A DNA stretch of 64,000 nt from Dactylosporangium sp. AC04546. GTDB taxonomy: Bacteria > Actinomycetota > Actinomycetes > Mycobacteriales > Micromonosporaceae. The notes beneath the pieces were generated by a model. It did no database searches. It was given only the letters and a program-made list of their open reading frames with translations, and was not told the origin of the DNA. Below are positions 8,094-15,833 of the stretch, piece by piece; the stretch's first letter is position 1, and each line of letters begins with the position of its first letter. The DNA lies in contig NZ_JAHYSG010000041.1 of NCBI RefSeq assembly GCF_022095675.1, forward strand, positions 1 through 64,000, written 5' to 3'. The position numbers and the translations under genes were made by a program.

Positions 8094-8219
8094 GTGGCAA
8101 ACAGTCCGGCCGACGGCGACGAACTGGTCGAGGTGCTCCTCGCGGTGAGCCGGGCCATGGTCGGGATCGCGGCCCGCAGCCTGGCGGCGCTGGACGTGGA
8201 GGTCACCCTGACCCAGTAG
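8094..8219 (+). pseudogene. MarR-family regulator remnant, N-terminal 41 codons
   Basis: From the GTG at 8094 the frame reads 41 codons ending in TAG at 8217-8219. The sequence (DELVEVLLAVSRAMVGIAAR, then SLAALDVEVTLTQ) matches the N-terminal dimerisation helices of actinobacterial MarR regulators, which normally continue with YRxLVVLA and the winged helix. Everything after the first helices is missing, and the CorA gene's 3' end begins 8 bp later on the opposite strand. I read this as a gene truncated by deletion or rearrangement. It could still make a short dimerisation peptide, but that is speculative. Confidence 0.6.
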
Positions 8220-8226
8220 CTGAGGC

Positions 8227-9213
8227 TCACCACCAGCCCTGGCGCTTGGCCCAGGTCAGCAGCGTGCCGGACATGACGGCCATGATGACCAGGACCGCCA
8301 CCACGTGCAGGCCCTGCGTCTTTTCGTTGACGATGAGGTTCATGCCGTACACCGAGGAGAGCGCGGTGATCGGCAGCGTCACGGCGGCGATGACGGCCAG
8401 GCGCTCGGCCGCGATCGTCATCTTCGTCTCGGTGCGGGCCTGGTAGAACTCGATGACGCCCTGCAGGTACTCCCGTTCACCGTCGGCGACGCTGCGCACC
8501 CGCGCGAACTGGTCGATGACGTCGGCCAGGGACGCGGCGGCCTCCGGCGGCACCACCCGCGTGAGACCGGCGAGGCGGCCGTAGATCTCGCCGCCGAGCG
8601 CGGCCATGGTCCGCACGGCGAGCAGGCCGTGGCGGGCCTGGAACAGCTCCTCCAGGAACTGCTCGGGGTTGCCGAGGTGCCCGGCGGTCACCCGCTGCTC
8701 CAGCCGCCACACGTCGGCCGTGATGCCCTCGACGAGGTTCTCCTGGAGCCGGGTGATGGCCGACACGATCGCGTAGGACAGCTCGTAGGCGCTCGCCGGG
8801 GCGAACCGGCCGGCCTCGATGCGCCGCAGCACGTCGCGGGTCTGCTTCACCGGGATGTCCGGTGGCACCGCCGGGTTGGCCGGTCCGTGGACGGTCACCA
8901 GGTACCGCGGCCCGATGAACTGGTCGAGCTCCACGTAGTGGACGTGGCCCCGGCTGCCCAGGTGCGGGGCGTGGAGCACGACGAACACGTGGTCGGCGTA
9001 CGGATGGATCTTCGGCACCCGGTTGCGCACCGCGGCGTCACGCAGCGCGAGCGGGTGGAAGCCGAACGCGTCGGCGAGGACCCGGGAGGCCTCGGCGTCG
9101 CACGTCGGCACGTCGACCCAGACCAGGCCGTCGTCGCGGGCGAGCAGCCCCGGCAGCTCGTCGGCGCCGTGGCCGCTGACCCGGCCGTCCAGGATGAACC
9201 GGACCTCAATCAT
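8227..9213 (-). CDS. corA: CorA-family magnesium/divalent cation transporter
   Basis: A 328-aa CorA-family channel. A large cytoplasmic N-terminal domain (including FVVLHAPHL and RYLVTVHG) leads into long helices (REYLQGVIEFYQARTETKM). Two C-terminal transmembrane helices follow, with the signature YGMN motif (SSVYGMNLIVNE) after the first. It forms a pentameric Mg2+ (or Co2+/Ni2+) pore in the membrane. The start at 9213 gives the usual family length; a longer open frame upstream lacks homology. The downstream neighbour on the opposite strand is a truncated MarR gene, so a former regulator may have been lost. A nickel role would fit the UreE-like neighbour but is only a guess. Confidence 0.92.
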   Translation of the reverse strand: MIEVRFILDGRVSGHGADELPGLLARDDGLVWVDVPTCDAEASRVLADAFGFHPLALRDAAVRNRVPKIHPYADHVFVVLHAPHLGSRGHVHYVELDQFIGPRYLVTVHGPANPAVPPDIPVKQTRDVLRRIEAGRFAPASAYELSYAIVSAITRLQENLVEGITADVWRLEQRVTAGHLGNPEQFLEELFQARHGLLAVRTMAALGGEIYGRLAGLTRVVPPEAAASLADVIDQFARVRSVADGEREYLQGVIEFYQARTETKMTIAAERLAVIAAVTLPITALSSVYGMNLIVNEKTQGLHVVAVLVIMAVMSGTLLTWAKRQGWW

Positions 9214-9291
9214 GGCGGCGCCTATCGTGCCAGGTCGGATCGCCCGGCGCGAGTGAGCCCGGGGCTCGGGGGCCGCCGATACGGTCACGCC

Positions 9292-9834
9292 GTGCGCATC
9301 GAATCGGTCCTGGGCAACCTCGACGACCCACGCTGGCAGGGCACCGGTGCGCCGGCCCGGACCGACGTGCTGTGGCTGGAGCAGTGGGAGGCCCGGCAGT
9401 CCCAGGTCAGCAAGCTCACCGACGGCGGCGTCGAGGTCACCGTCTCCCTGCCGCCGGGCACCCGGCTGCACGACGGCGACGTGCTGTGGTCGGACCCGGC
9501 CGGCACCTCGGTCATCGTGGCCCGGCTCGACCTCGGCGAGATCATGCTCATCGAGCTGCCCCGGCCCGACCCGGTCGCCGCGGACAGCGCGATCCGCGTC
9601 GCGCTGGAGCTCGGCCACGCGCTCGGCAACCGGCACTGGCCGGCCGTGGTCAAGGGCGACCAGGTCTACGTCCCGGTCGTCCCCAGCCGTGACGTCATGG
9701 TCGCGCTGATGCGGGGCCGCCGGTTCGCGATGATCCCGTACCGCTTCCTGCCCGGCGCCGAGGTCGTCCCGTACCTGGCCCCGCACGAGGCCCGCCGGCT
9801 GTTCGGCGACGCTACGGGCGCGGCGACCGGATGA
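9292..9834 (+). CDS. ureE: UreE-like urease accessory protein
   Basis: A 180-aa protein with a UreE layout. The N-terminal half has VTVSLPPGTRLHDGDVLW, like the beta-rich UreE N-terminal domain. The C-terminal half has VALELGHALGNRHWPAVV, matching the conserved LGNRH segment whose His binds nickel in UreE. The His-rich C-terminal tail of some UreE proteins is absent; the end reads FGDATGAATG. UreE delivers Ni2+ to apo-urease, yet no ureABC, ureF, ureG or ureD is in this window. It starts at GTG 9292, divergent from CorA by 78 bp. Either it serves a urease encoded elsewhere or another nickel enzyme. Confidence 0.75.
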   Translation: MRIESVLGNLDDPRWQGTGAPARTDVLWLEQWEARQSQVSKLTDGGVEVTVSLPPGTRLHDGDVLWSDPAGTSVIVARLDLGEIMLIELPRPDPVAADSAIRVALELGHALGNRHWPAVVKGDQVYVPVVPSRDVMVALMRGRRFAMIPYRFLPGAEVVPYLAPHEARRLFGDATGAATG

Positions 9835-9849
9835 GCCCGGGTCGCCACG

Positions 9850-10380
9850 CTACTGGCGCGGCGACCGGATGAGCAGGGTCGCCTCGACCGGGGTGTCGCC
9901 GACCGTGCCGTAGACGTGCGGGACGTCGGCCGCCCACGAGATGTGCTCGCCCGGCCCGGCGACGAGCGGCGCGCCGGCCGGGCCGGCCCGCAGGACCCCC
10001 GCGTGGACCGTGGCGTGCTCGGTGACGCCCGGCGCGTGCGGCGGTGACTGCTGCACGACGCCGGGGTGGACCCGCATCCGCAGCAGCTCGAACGTGACGC
10101 CGGGCTCGTCGAACACCTCGAGGAGGGTCGCCTCGACGGCGGCGCCGCGCACGTCGGCCGCCGCCGTGGCCGGCGCGCCCGGCTCCAGGACGAGGGCCGT
10201 CAGCGGTACACCGAGGGCGCCCGCCACCGCGTAGAGCGTCTCGAGCGTCGGGTTGCGGGTGCCGAGCTCCAGGCCGGACAGGGTGGCCTTGCCGATGCCG
10301 GCGCTGCGGGCCAGCGCCGACAGCGAGATGCCCCGCGCCTCCCGCAGCCGGCGCAGGCGGCGTCCGACCGCTGCTTCCAC
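9850..10380 (-). CDS. XRE-family regulator with C-terminal cupin
   Basis: A 176-aa regulator. Residues 1-65 are an XRE helix-turn-helix (RRLREARGISLSALARSAGI, then GKATLSGLELGTRNPTLETL). A one-domain cupin sensor follows (residues about 90-175, including PGEHISWAADVPHVYG). Starting at GTG 10380, it is divergent from a BenE-type transporter with a perfect inverted repeat between them, so it very likely controls that transporter. The cupin probably binds the transported small molecule. Confidence 0.9.
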   Translation of the reverse strand: MEAAVGRRLRRLREARGISLSALARSAGIGKATLSGLELGTRNPTLETLYAVAGALGVPLTALVLEPGAPATAAADVRGAAVEATLLEVFDEPGVTFELLRMRVHPGVVQQSPPHAPGVTEHATVHAGVLRAGPAGAPLVAGPGEHISWAADVPHVYGTVGDTPVEATLLIRSPRQ

Positions 10381-10406
10381 CGGCCCATGGTGCCATGCTA
10401 CGGTCC

Positions 10407-10422
10407 GTTCCGTTTACGGAAC
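10407..10422. promoter_or_regulatory. Perfect inverted repeat, candidate XRE operator
   Basis: Seven-base arms GTTCCGT and ACGGAAC are separated by TT, in the 60-bp gap between the divergent XRE-cupin gene and the BenE-type transporter. Its position 18 bp before the transporter ATG (behind a GGAGG site) suits repression of both genes. Confidence 0.65.
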
Positions 10423-10440
10423 GAGGTCACGGAGGCGGGC

Positions 10441-11745
10441 ATGCGGACCCAGGCGATCGTGTCCGGGCTGGTGAGCGCGGTGGTGGGGTACGCCAGCTCG
10501 TTCACCGTCGTGCTCGCCGGGCTGCGGGCGGTCGGGGCCACCCCGGCCCAGGCCGCGTCCGGGCTGCTCGCGCTGTGCGCCGGGATCGGCGTCGTCGCGA
10601 TCGGGCTCGGGCTGCGCTACCGCATGCCGATCAGCATCGCCTGGTCCACCCCGGGCGCGGCCCTGCTCGCGGCGACCGGGCCGGTCCCGGGCGGGTTCCC
10701 GGCGGCGGTCGGCGCGTTCGTCGTCTGTGCCGCCCTCATGGTCCTCGCCGGCCTGTCGCCGTGGCTGGCCCGGGCCATCGCCGCCATCCCCCGCCCGATC
10801 GCCGGGGCGATGCTGGCGGGCGTCATCCTGAGCCTCTGCACGGCCCCGGTGCGCGCCGTCGTCGACCTGCCGCTGCTGGCCGGGCCGGTGGTCCTGACGT
10901 GGGCGGTGCTGCTGCGGTACCGCCGGCAGTGGGCCGTGCCGGGTGCCCTCGCCGCCGCCGTGGTGGGCATCGGCCTGCGCGGCGTCGGCGACCTGGGCAC
11001 CCTGCGCCCCTCGGTGGCGTTCGTGGTCCCGACCCTGAACCCGTCGGTGCTGGTGAGCATCGCCGTGCCGCTGTTCCTGGTGACGATGGCGGCCCAGAAC
11101 GTGCCCGGCATGGCCGTCATGGCGACGTACGGCTACCACCCGCCGCTGCGCCCGATCCTGGTCACCACGGGCCTGGCCAGCGCCGCCGCGGCCCCGTTCG
11201 GCGGTCACGCCCTGAACCTGGCCGCGATCACGGCCGCCCTGACCGCCGGCCCGGAGACCCACCCGGACCCGCGCCGCCGCTGGATCGCGACGGTGGCGCT
11301 CGGCACCGGCCAGCTCACCCTCGGCCTCGGCGCGGGCCTGGCGATGGCCCTGGTGCTGCTGTCCCCGCCGGTCCTGGTGATCGCCGTTGCCGGCCTGGCC
11401 CTGCTGCCGGCGCTGGGCTCGGCCCTGGCCGGCGCGGTCACCGAGCCGGAGGGCCGCGAGGCGGCGATCGTGACCTTCGTGGTGACGGCCTCGGGCACGA
11501 CGATCCTGGGCATCGGCCCGGCGTTCTGGGGCCTCCTGGCGGGCGCCCTGACCGCGCTGCTGCTGTGGCGCCGCCGCCCGGCAGCGGCGTCCGCGGAGGC
11601 CGGGGCACCTTCGAAGGCCGAGCCGCCCGCGGCGGTCGAGGCGCTCGCGGAGGCCACGGAGGCCGGGACGCCTTCAAAGGCCGAGGCGCCCGCGGAGGCC
11701 GGGACGCCTTCGAAGGCCGCGGCGCCCGCGTCAGGCCGGCAGTGA
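10441..11745 (+). CDS. benE: BenE-family aromatic/benzoate transporter
   Basis: A 434-aa polytopic membrane protein of the BenE family with about 11-12 hydrophobic segments (for example GLVSAVVGYASSFTVVLAGL). The APFGGHALNLAAITAAL motif is highly characteristic of BenE. The start at 10441 is supported by GGAGG six bases upstream. BenE proteins import benzoate by proton symport; the actual substrate here is uncertain because no benzoate catabolic genes are adjacent. The last ~55 residues after LLLWRRRPAA are a low-complexity cytoplasmic tail of repeated EAGTPSKAEAP-like units, unusual for the family. The 3' end overlaps the convergent metallophosphatase gene by 15 bp. Confidence 0.88.
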   Translation: MRTQAIVSGLVSAVVGYASSFTVVLAGLRAVGATPAQAASGLLALCAGIGVVAIGLGLRYRMPISIAWSTPGAALLAATGPVPGGFPAAVGAFVVCAALMVLAGLSPWLARAIAAIPRPIAGAMLAGVILSLCTAPVRAVVDLPLLAGPVVLTWAVLLRYRRQWAVPGALAAAVVGIGLRGVGDLGTLRPSVAFVVPTLNPSVLVSIAVPLFLVTMAAQNVPGMAVMATYGYHPPLRPILVTTGLASAAAAPFGGHALNLAAITAALTAGPETHPDPRRRWIATVALGTGQLTLGLGAGLAMALVLLSPPVLVIAVAGLALLPALGSALAGAVTEPEGREAAIVTFVVTASGTTILGIGPAFWGLLAGALTALLLWRRRPAAASAEAGAPSKAEPPAAVEALAEATEAGTPSKAEAPAEAGTPSKAAAPASGRQ

Positions 11746-12735
11746 CGGCGCCGCGACCGAGAGAGCGGCCGCGAGGTCCAGCACCCGGCGCGGCGTCAGG
11801 CACCGCCGGGCCACCGCGGCCGCGTCCAGCCGGCCGTCGCGGGCCTGGAACAGCACCTGCGCCGCCGGGTGCCGCCGCAGCTCCTCGGGCGGGCGCCCGC
11901 CGGCCGCCCGGACCGCCGCCGCGGCCAGGTCCGGGAACAGCGAGCGCAGGTCCCCGGCCCACGCCGCCACCGCCGCCAGCCACTGAAGCGCCGGCACCGA
12001 CCCGGTCCGCCCGGCACGCTCCAGCGCCCGCTCCAGGTCCGGCCAGGCCAGGTCCAGCCACGGCCGGGTCCGCAGCACGGGCAGCTGCCAGTCCCGCCGG
12101 ACGGCCGCCCAGTGGTCGGCGGAGGCCGGCACGGCGTACAGGGTGCGGTCGGGCAGGCTGAGCGCGGTCAGGTTCCAGCCGTGGCAGGCCCCCGTGTCGA
12201 GGCCGTAGACCCGCCCGTCCCGGACCAGCGGCTCGGGCCCGGCCACGTGGTGGCCGAAGACGACCGGCTTGGCGTCGGTGTAGTGCTCGTGCCAGTACGA
12301 GCCGGGGAACCGGGCGGCGAGCTCGCGCTCACCGCTCGTCGACCCGCACAGCAGCTCCTCCGGCTGCCCGTCGAGCGGCTCCCCCGGTACGAGGGCCGCG
12401 TGGACCACCCGGACGTGCTCGTTCTCGAAGCAGTACGGCAGCGTGCGCATCCACCCGACCGCGTCCGCGTAGCCGTCGCCGAGCTGGAGCCGGGTGACCT
12501 CCTGCGCGTAGGAGAAGACCCCCCGCACGTGCTTGCGCTCGTGGTTGCCCATGACGGCCACCGAGTTGGGCCGCTCGCGGAAGAGCCGGACCACCCCGCC
12601 CGGGTCGGGCCCGCGGTCGACCAGGTCCCCGACGCTGACGAGCAGGTCCTCCGGCCGCACACGGGCGCGGTCGAGCAGCGCCGTCAGCTCGTCGTGACAG
12701 CCGTGGATGTCGCCGACGACGACGGTACGGGCCAT
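11731..12735 (-). CDS. Metallophosphatase, PP1/ApaH-like calcineurin fold
   Basis: A 334-aa metal-dependent phosphatase. The N-terminal two-thirds has the family signatures in order: GDIHGCHDEL (residues 8-17), GDLVDRGPDPG (36-46) and GNHERKHV (63-70). Later, FGHHVAGP and GLDTGACHGWNLT supply the remaining metal-binding histidines. This arrangement matches bacterial PP1-like or symmetrical diadenosine-tetraphosphatase-like enzymes. A C-terminal extension of about 110 residues (from around DWQLPVLRT) is Ala/Arg-rich and not recognised. The substrate may be a phosphoprotein or a dinucleotide polyphosphate. Confidence 0.88.
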   Translation of the reverse strand: MARTVVVGDIHGCHDELTALLDRARVRPEDLLVSVGDLVDRGPDPGGVVRLFRERPNSVAVMGNHERKHVRGVFSYAQEVTRLQLGDGYADAVGWMRTLPYCFENEHVRVVHAALVPGEPLDGQPEELLCGSTSGERELAARFPGSYWHEHYTDAKPVVFGHHVAGPEPLVRDGRVYGLDTGACHGWNLTALSLPDRTLYAVPASADHWAAVRRDWQLPVLRTRPWLDLAWPDLERALERAGRTGSVPALQWLAAVAAWAGDLRSLFPDLAAAAVRAAGGRPPEELRRHPAAQVLFQARDGRLDAAAVARRCLTPRRVLDLAAALSVAAPSLPA

Positions 12736-12798
12736 CCGGCGACCGTAGGCGGCCCCGCACCGCCCGGCAACGCGGTTTCCGCGCTTGCCCAGGGCCAG

Positions 12799-15567
12799 CT
12801 ACTGCCCGTGCTCAAGGAGGACTGACCGGACCTGCTCGCGGGTCATCGCCGAGCCCCGCGCGTGGGCGGCCGCGAACTCCTCCGGCGGCAGGCCCCCGCG
12901 GACGGTCCCGGCCAGCCGCGGCCCGTTGACCGGGTCCATCCGCTCCGGCGCGTAGCCGACCCGGCCGCCCAGCGCCTCCACCGCGCCGAGCAGGACGGCG
13001 CCGGCTTCCGGGCGGCCGGTGAGGGTCAGCGTGGCGGCCAGCAGGAACGCCGCGGCGAGCCAGCCCGTCACGTCGTCCTGCTCGTCCAGGTCGGCGACGG
13101 CGCGGGCGGCCAGCTGGTACGCCTCCGGGAACCTGCCCGTCGACAGGGCCAGCTGGGCGTGCATCCAGCGCGCCGACGCGGCCGCCCACGCGAACCCGCT
13201 CGCCGTCGCCGCCGCGACCGCGTAGTCGAGCACCACGGCCGCCCCCGCCGCGTCGCCGCCGGCCCAGGTGACCTGGGCGACGCTGATGAGGGCCTCGGCG
13301 AGCAGCCAGCTCTCGCCGGTGGCGAGCGCGCGGGCCTGGGCGTCGCGGCCGGCGGCGGCACCGGCCGCCACCTCGCCGCGCAGGCCGAGGAAGAGCGTGC
13401 GGTAGGCGGCGGCGCGGGCCGCGGTCGCGGGGGTCTCGGCCAGCTCGACGGCGGCGGTGATCGCGGTGCCGCTCGCGGCGAGGTCACCGGCGAGGTAGTG
13501 CAGGCAGGCCATGCCCGTGTGGGCGCGGGCCCGCTCGTCGGCGGCGCCGCCCCCGGCCAGGCCCAGGCCCAGCCAGCGCAGGCCCTCGACGATGTGGCCG
13601 CCGCGGTACCAGAACCAGGCCAGGTCGGCGGCGAGGCGCAGCCCCGCGGCGGGGTCGGCGCCGCCGCAGGCGAAGGCGAGGGCGGCGCGGAGGTTGTCCT
13701 GCTCGGCGGTGAGGACGGCGAACCAGCGCCGGGCGTCGGGGCCGCGCAGCTCCCGGTCGGCGGTGGCGGCGAGGGCCACGGCCCGGTCGAGGTGGCGGTG
13801 CTGGGCGTCGCGGAGGTCCGCGGGCTTCATGCGGCGGATGGCGTACTGCCGCAGCGTCTGCAGCATCCGGTAGCGCCGCGGCGACGTGGCGGGCAGCGGC
13901 GTGACGAGCGAGCCGGTGATGAGCGCGGTCAGCGGCGCCAGCACGTCCGCCCCGCCGGCGACGGTCTCCGCGGCGTCGAGGTCGAACGGCCCGGCGAACA
14001 CGCTGAGCCGCCCGAACAGGTCCCGCTGCGGGCCGTCGAGCAGCCGGTACGTGACCTCCATCGCGTTGTCCAGGCTGCGGTGGCGGTCGGCGACGTCCCG
14101 CCGGGCGCTGCGCAGCGTGCCCGGGTCGTCGAGCCGGTCGCGGATCTGCGCCGGGGACAGCGCGACGAGCTGCGCCGCGGCCAGCTCCACGGCGAGCGGC
14201 AGCCCGTCGAGGCGGGCGCAGATGTCGGCGACCACGGCCCGCTCGGCGCCGTCGCAGGCCCACTCGGGCAGCACGGCGGCGGCCCGGTCCAGGAACAGCT
14301 CGACCGCGTCGGTGCCGGGGTCGAGCGGCGGCACGGGGTAGCGCCGCTCACCCGCGACCGACAGCGGCAGCCGGCTGGTGACGAGCACCCGCAGCCCGGG
14401 CAGCTCGGCGAGGAGCTTCGGCACCAGCACCGCGAGCGCCCCCGCGAGCTGCTCGCCGTTGTCGAGCAGCAGCACCACGTCGGCGTCGCCGACGACGGCC
14501 GCGATCCCGCCCGGCCCGGTGTCGACGGCGAGGCCGAACGCGTGCGCGAGCGCCGGTTCGAGCAGCACGTCGTCGTCGATCCCGGCGAGCTCGGCCACCC
14601 GCACCGCGGTCCCGGCGGACCGGCACACCTCGGCGGCGAGCCGGGTCTTGCCGGCCCCGCCGGGCCCGGTGAGCGTGACGAGCCGGTGCTCGGCGAGCAG
14701 CTCGCGCACGTCGGCCAGCTCCCGCTCGCGCCCCACGAACCGGTCGAGCGCGGCGGGCAGCCGGGTGTCCGGCACCCACCGCTCCCGGCCGGCGCCCGGC
14801 TCCCCGCGGGCCTCGTCCGCCGGCGGCGGGGTCAGAGCCGGGTCCTGGCGGAGGATCGACTGGGCCAGGGCCTCGAGGTCCTCGCCCGGGTCGAGGCCGA
14901 ACCGCTCGGCGAGCAGCTCCCGCAGCTCCCGGTACGTGGCCAGGGCCTCCGTCTGGCGGCCGGCGCGGTACAGCGCGAGCATCAGCTGCCCCCGGCTGCC
15001 CTCCCGGACCGGGTCGGCGGCGACCAGCTCGGCCGCGCCGGCCACCGCGTCGGCCGTGCGGCCCGCGGCGAGCAGGCACTCGACCCGCAGGTCGGCCGCG
15101 ACCGCGCGCAGCTCGGTGAGCCGGGCGATCTCGGCCTGGGCGAACAGCTCGCCGGCCACGTCGAGCAGGGCCGGGCCGCGCCACAGCGCCAGTGCGCCGG
15201 TGACGGTGTCCAGCGCCGTGGCCGGGTCGCCGGCGGCGAGCGCCGCCCGTGCGTCGGCGACGGCCGCCTCGAACCGCCGGGCGTCGATCCGGTCCGGCCC
15301 GGCGACGAGCTCGTACCCGCCGTGGTGGTGGCGCAGCGTGGCGGTGCCGAGCGCGCGGCGCAGCCGGGACAGGTACGTCTGGAGGGCGTTGCGGGCGCTC
15401 GGCGGCGGGTCCTCGCCCCAGACGGCGCCGACGAGCCGGTCGACGGTGACCACCCGGCCGGCGTCGAGCAGCAGCGCCGTGAGCACCGCCCGTGGTTTGG
15501 GCCCGCCGAGCGGCACGGCACGCCCGTCCGCCACCGCCTCCAGCGGACCCAGGATCCGGAACTCCAC
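12799..15567 (-). CDS. AfsR/SARP-family ATPase transcriptional regulator
   Basis: A 922-aa AfsR-like regulator. Residues 1-95 are an OmpR-type winged helix (VEFRILGPLEAV, then LLLDAGRVVTVDRLV). Residues about 96-245 are the bacterial transcriptional activator (BTAD) domain. An NB-ARC/STAND ATPase follows with P-loop GPGGAGKT at 301-308 and a Walker B region VVLLLDNGEQL, where family members usually read DNCEHL. Residues about 560-922 are helical, TPR-like repeats. I start it at GTG 15567, eight bases after GAGGAG. SARPs activate antibiotic or pathway genes, but no biosynthetic cluster is adjacent. Divergent, 110 bp away, is the peptide/JmjC pair, the most plausible local target. Confidence 0.92.
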   Translation of the reverse strand: MEFRILGPLEAVADGRAVPLGGPKPRAVLTALLLDAGRVVTVDRLVGAVWGEDPPPSARNALQTYLSRLRRALGTATLRHHHGGYELVAGPDRIDARRFEAAVADARAALAAGDPATALDTVTGALALWRGPALLDVAGELFAQAEIARLTELRAVAADLRVECLLAAGRTADAVAGAAELVAADPVREGSRGQLMLALYRAGRQTEALATYRELRELLAERFGLDPGEDLEALAQSILRQDPALTPPPADEARGEPGAGRERWVPDTRLPAALDRFVGRERELADVRELLAEHRLVTLTGPGGAGKTRLAAEVCRSAGTAVRVAELAGIDDDVLLEPALAHAFGLAVDTGPGGIAAVVGDADVVLLLDNGEQLAGALAVLVPKLLAELPGLRVLVTSRLPLSVAGERRYPVPPLDPGTDAVELFLDRAAAVLPEWACDGAERAVVADICARLDGLPLAVELAAAQLVALSPAQIRDRLDDPGTLRSARRDVADRHRSLDNAMEVTYRLLDGPQRDLFGRLSVFAGPFDLDAAETVAGGADVLAPLTALITGSLVTPLPATSPRRYRMLQTLRQYAIRRMKPADLRDAQHRHLDRAVALAATADRELRGPDARRWFAVLTAEQDNLRAALAFACGGADPAAGLRLAADLAWFWYRGGHIVEGLRWLGLGLAGGGAADERARAHTGMACLHYLAGDLAASGTAITAAVELAETPATAARAAAYRTLFLGLRGEVAAGAAAGRDAQARALATGESWLLAEALISVAQVTWAGGDAAGAAVVLDYAVAAATASGFAWAAASARWMHAQLALSTGRFPEAYQLAARAVADLDEQDDVTGWLAAAFLLAATLTLTGRPEAGAVLLGAVEALGGRVGYAPERMDPVNGPRLAGTVRGGLPPEEFAAAHARGSAMTREQVRSVLLEHGQ

Positions 15568-15677
15568 GCCACTCCTCGCATACCGGACACGACCGACGAC
15601 CACCCGAGCGTGGCACAGCATCGCCAGTGCGGGTCGCTTGCACGTACGTTGCACGCGCCCCACCGCAGCCTGCAGTC

Positions 15678-15833
15678 ATGAACCCGACGTCTCCGCGGTC
15701 TGCCGGCGAAGCACCCGACTCGATCCCGCCGCATGTGAAGAGCAACTACGTCGACTGCATCCGGATGGCCGCCCGTGCGCCGCGCCAGCCGAGCCCGCCG
15801 CCGCTGACGCCGCCCGTGGAGGACGCGCGGTGA
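15678..15833 (+). CDS. Small 51-codon peptide gene coupled to JmjC oxygenase
   Basis: A short open frame starting at ATG 15678 whose stop overlaps the GTG start of the next gene (GTGA at 15830-15833). About 45 of 51 codons end in G or C, as in true genes here. The peptide has a polar N-terminus (MNPTSPRSAGEAPDSIPPH), a middle KSNYVDCIRMAARAP with one Cys, and a Pro-rich tail (PSPPPLTPPVEDAR). No clear ribosome site precedes the ATG, which is the main argument against it. The coupling to a JmjC/cupin_8 Fe(II) oxygenase suggests it may be that enzyme's peptide substrate, as in ribosomally made modified peptides. This is inference; the peptide family is unrecognised. Confidence 0.5.
   Translation: MNPTSPRSAGEAPDSIPPHVKSNYVDCIRMAARAPRQPSPPPLTPPVEDAR

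Noticed and set aside
12862..15681. A very long open frame on the plus strand opposite the AfsR-like gene
   Set aside because: It is a shadow of high GC content. The opposite strand carries a complete, motif-rich AfsR-type protein with normal codon bias, and this frame encodes only low-complexity Arg/Gly/Glu text.
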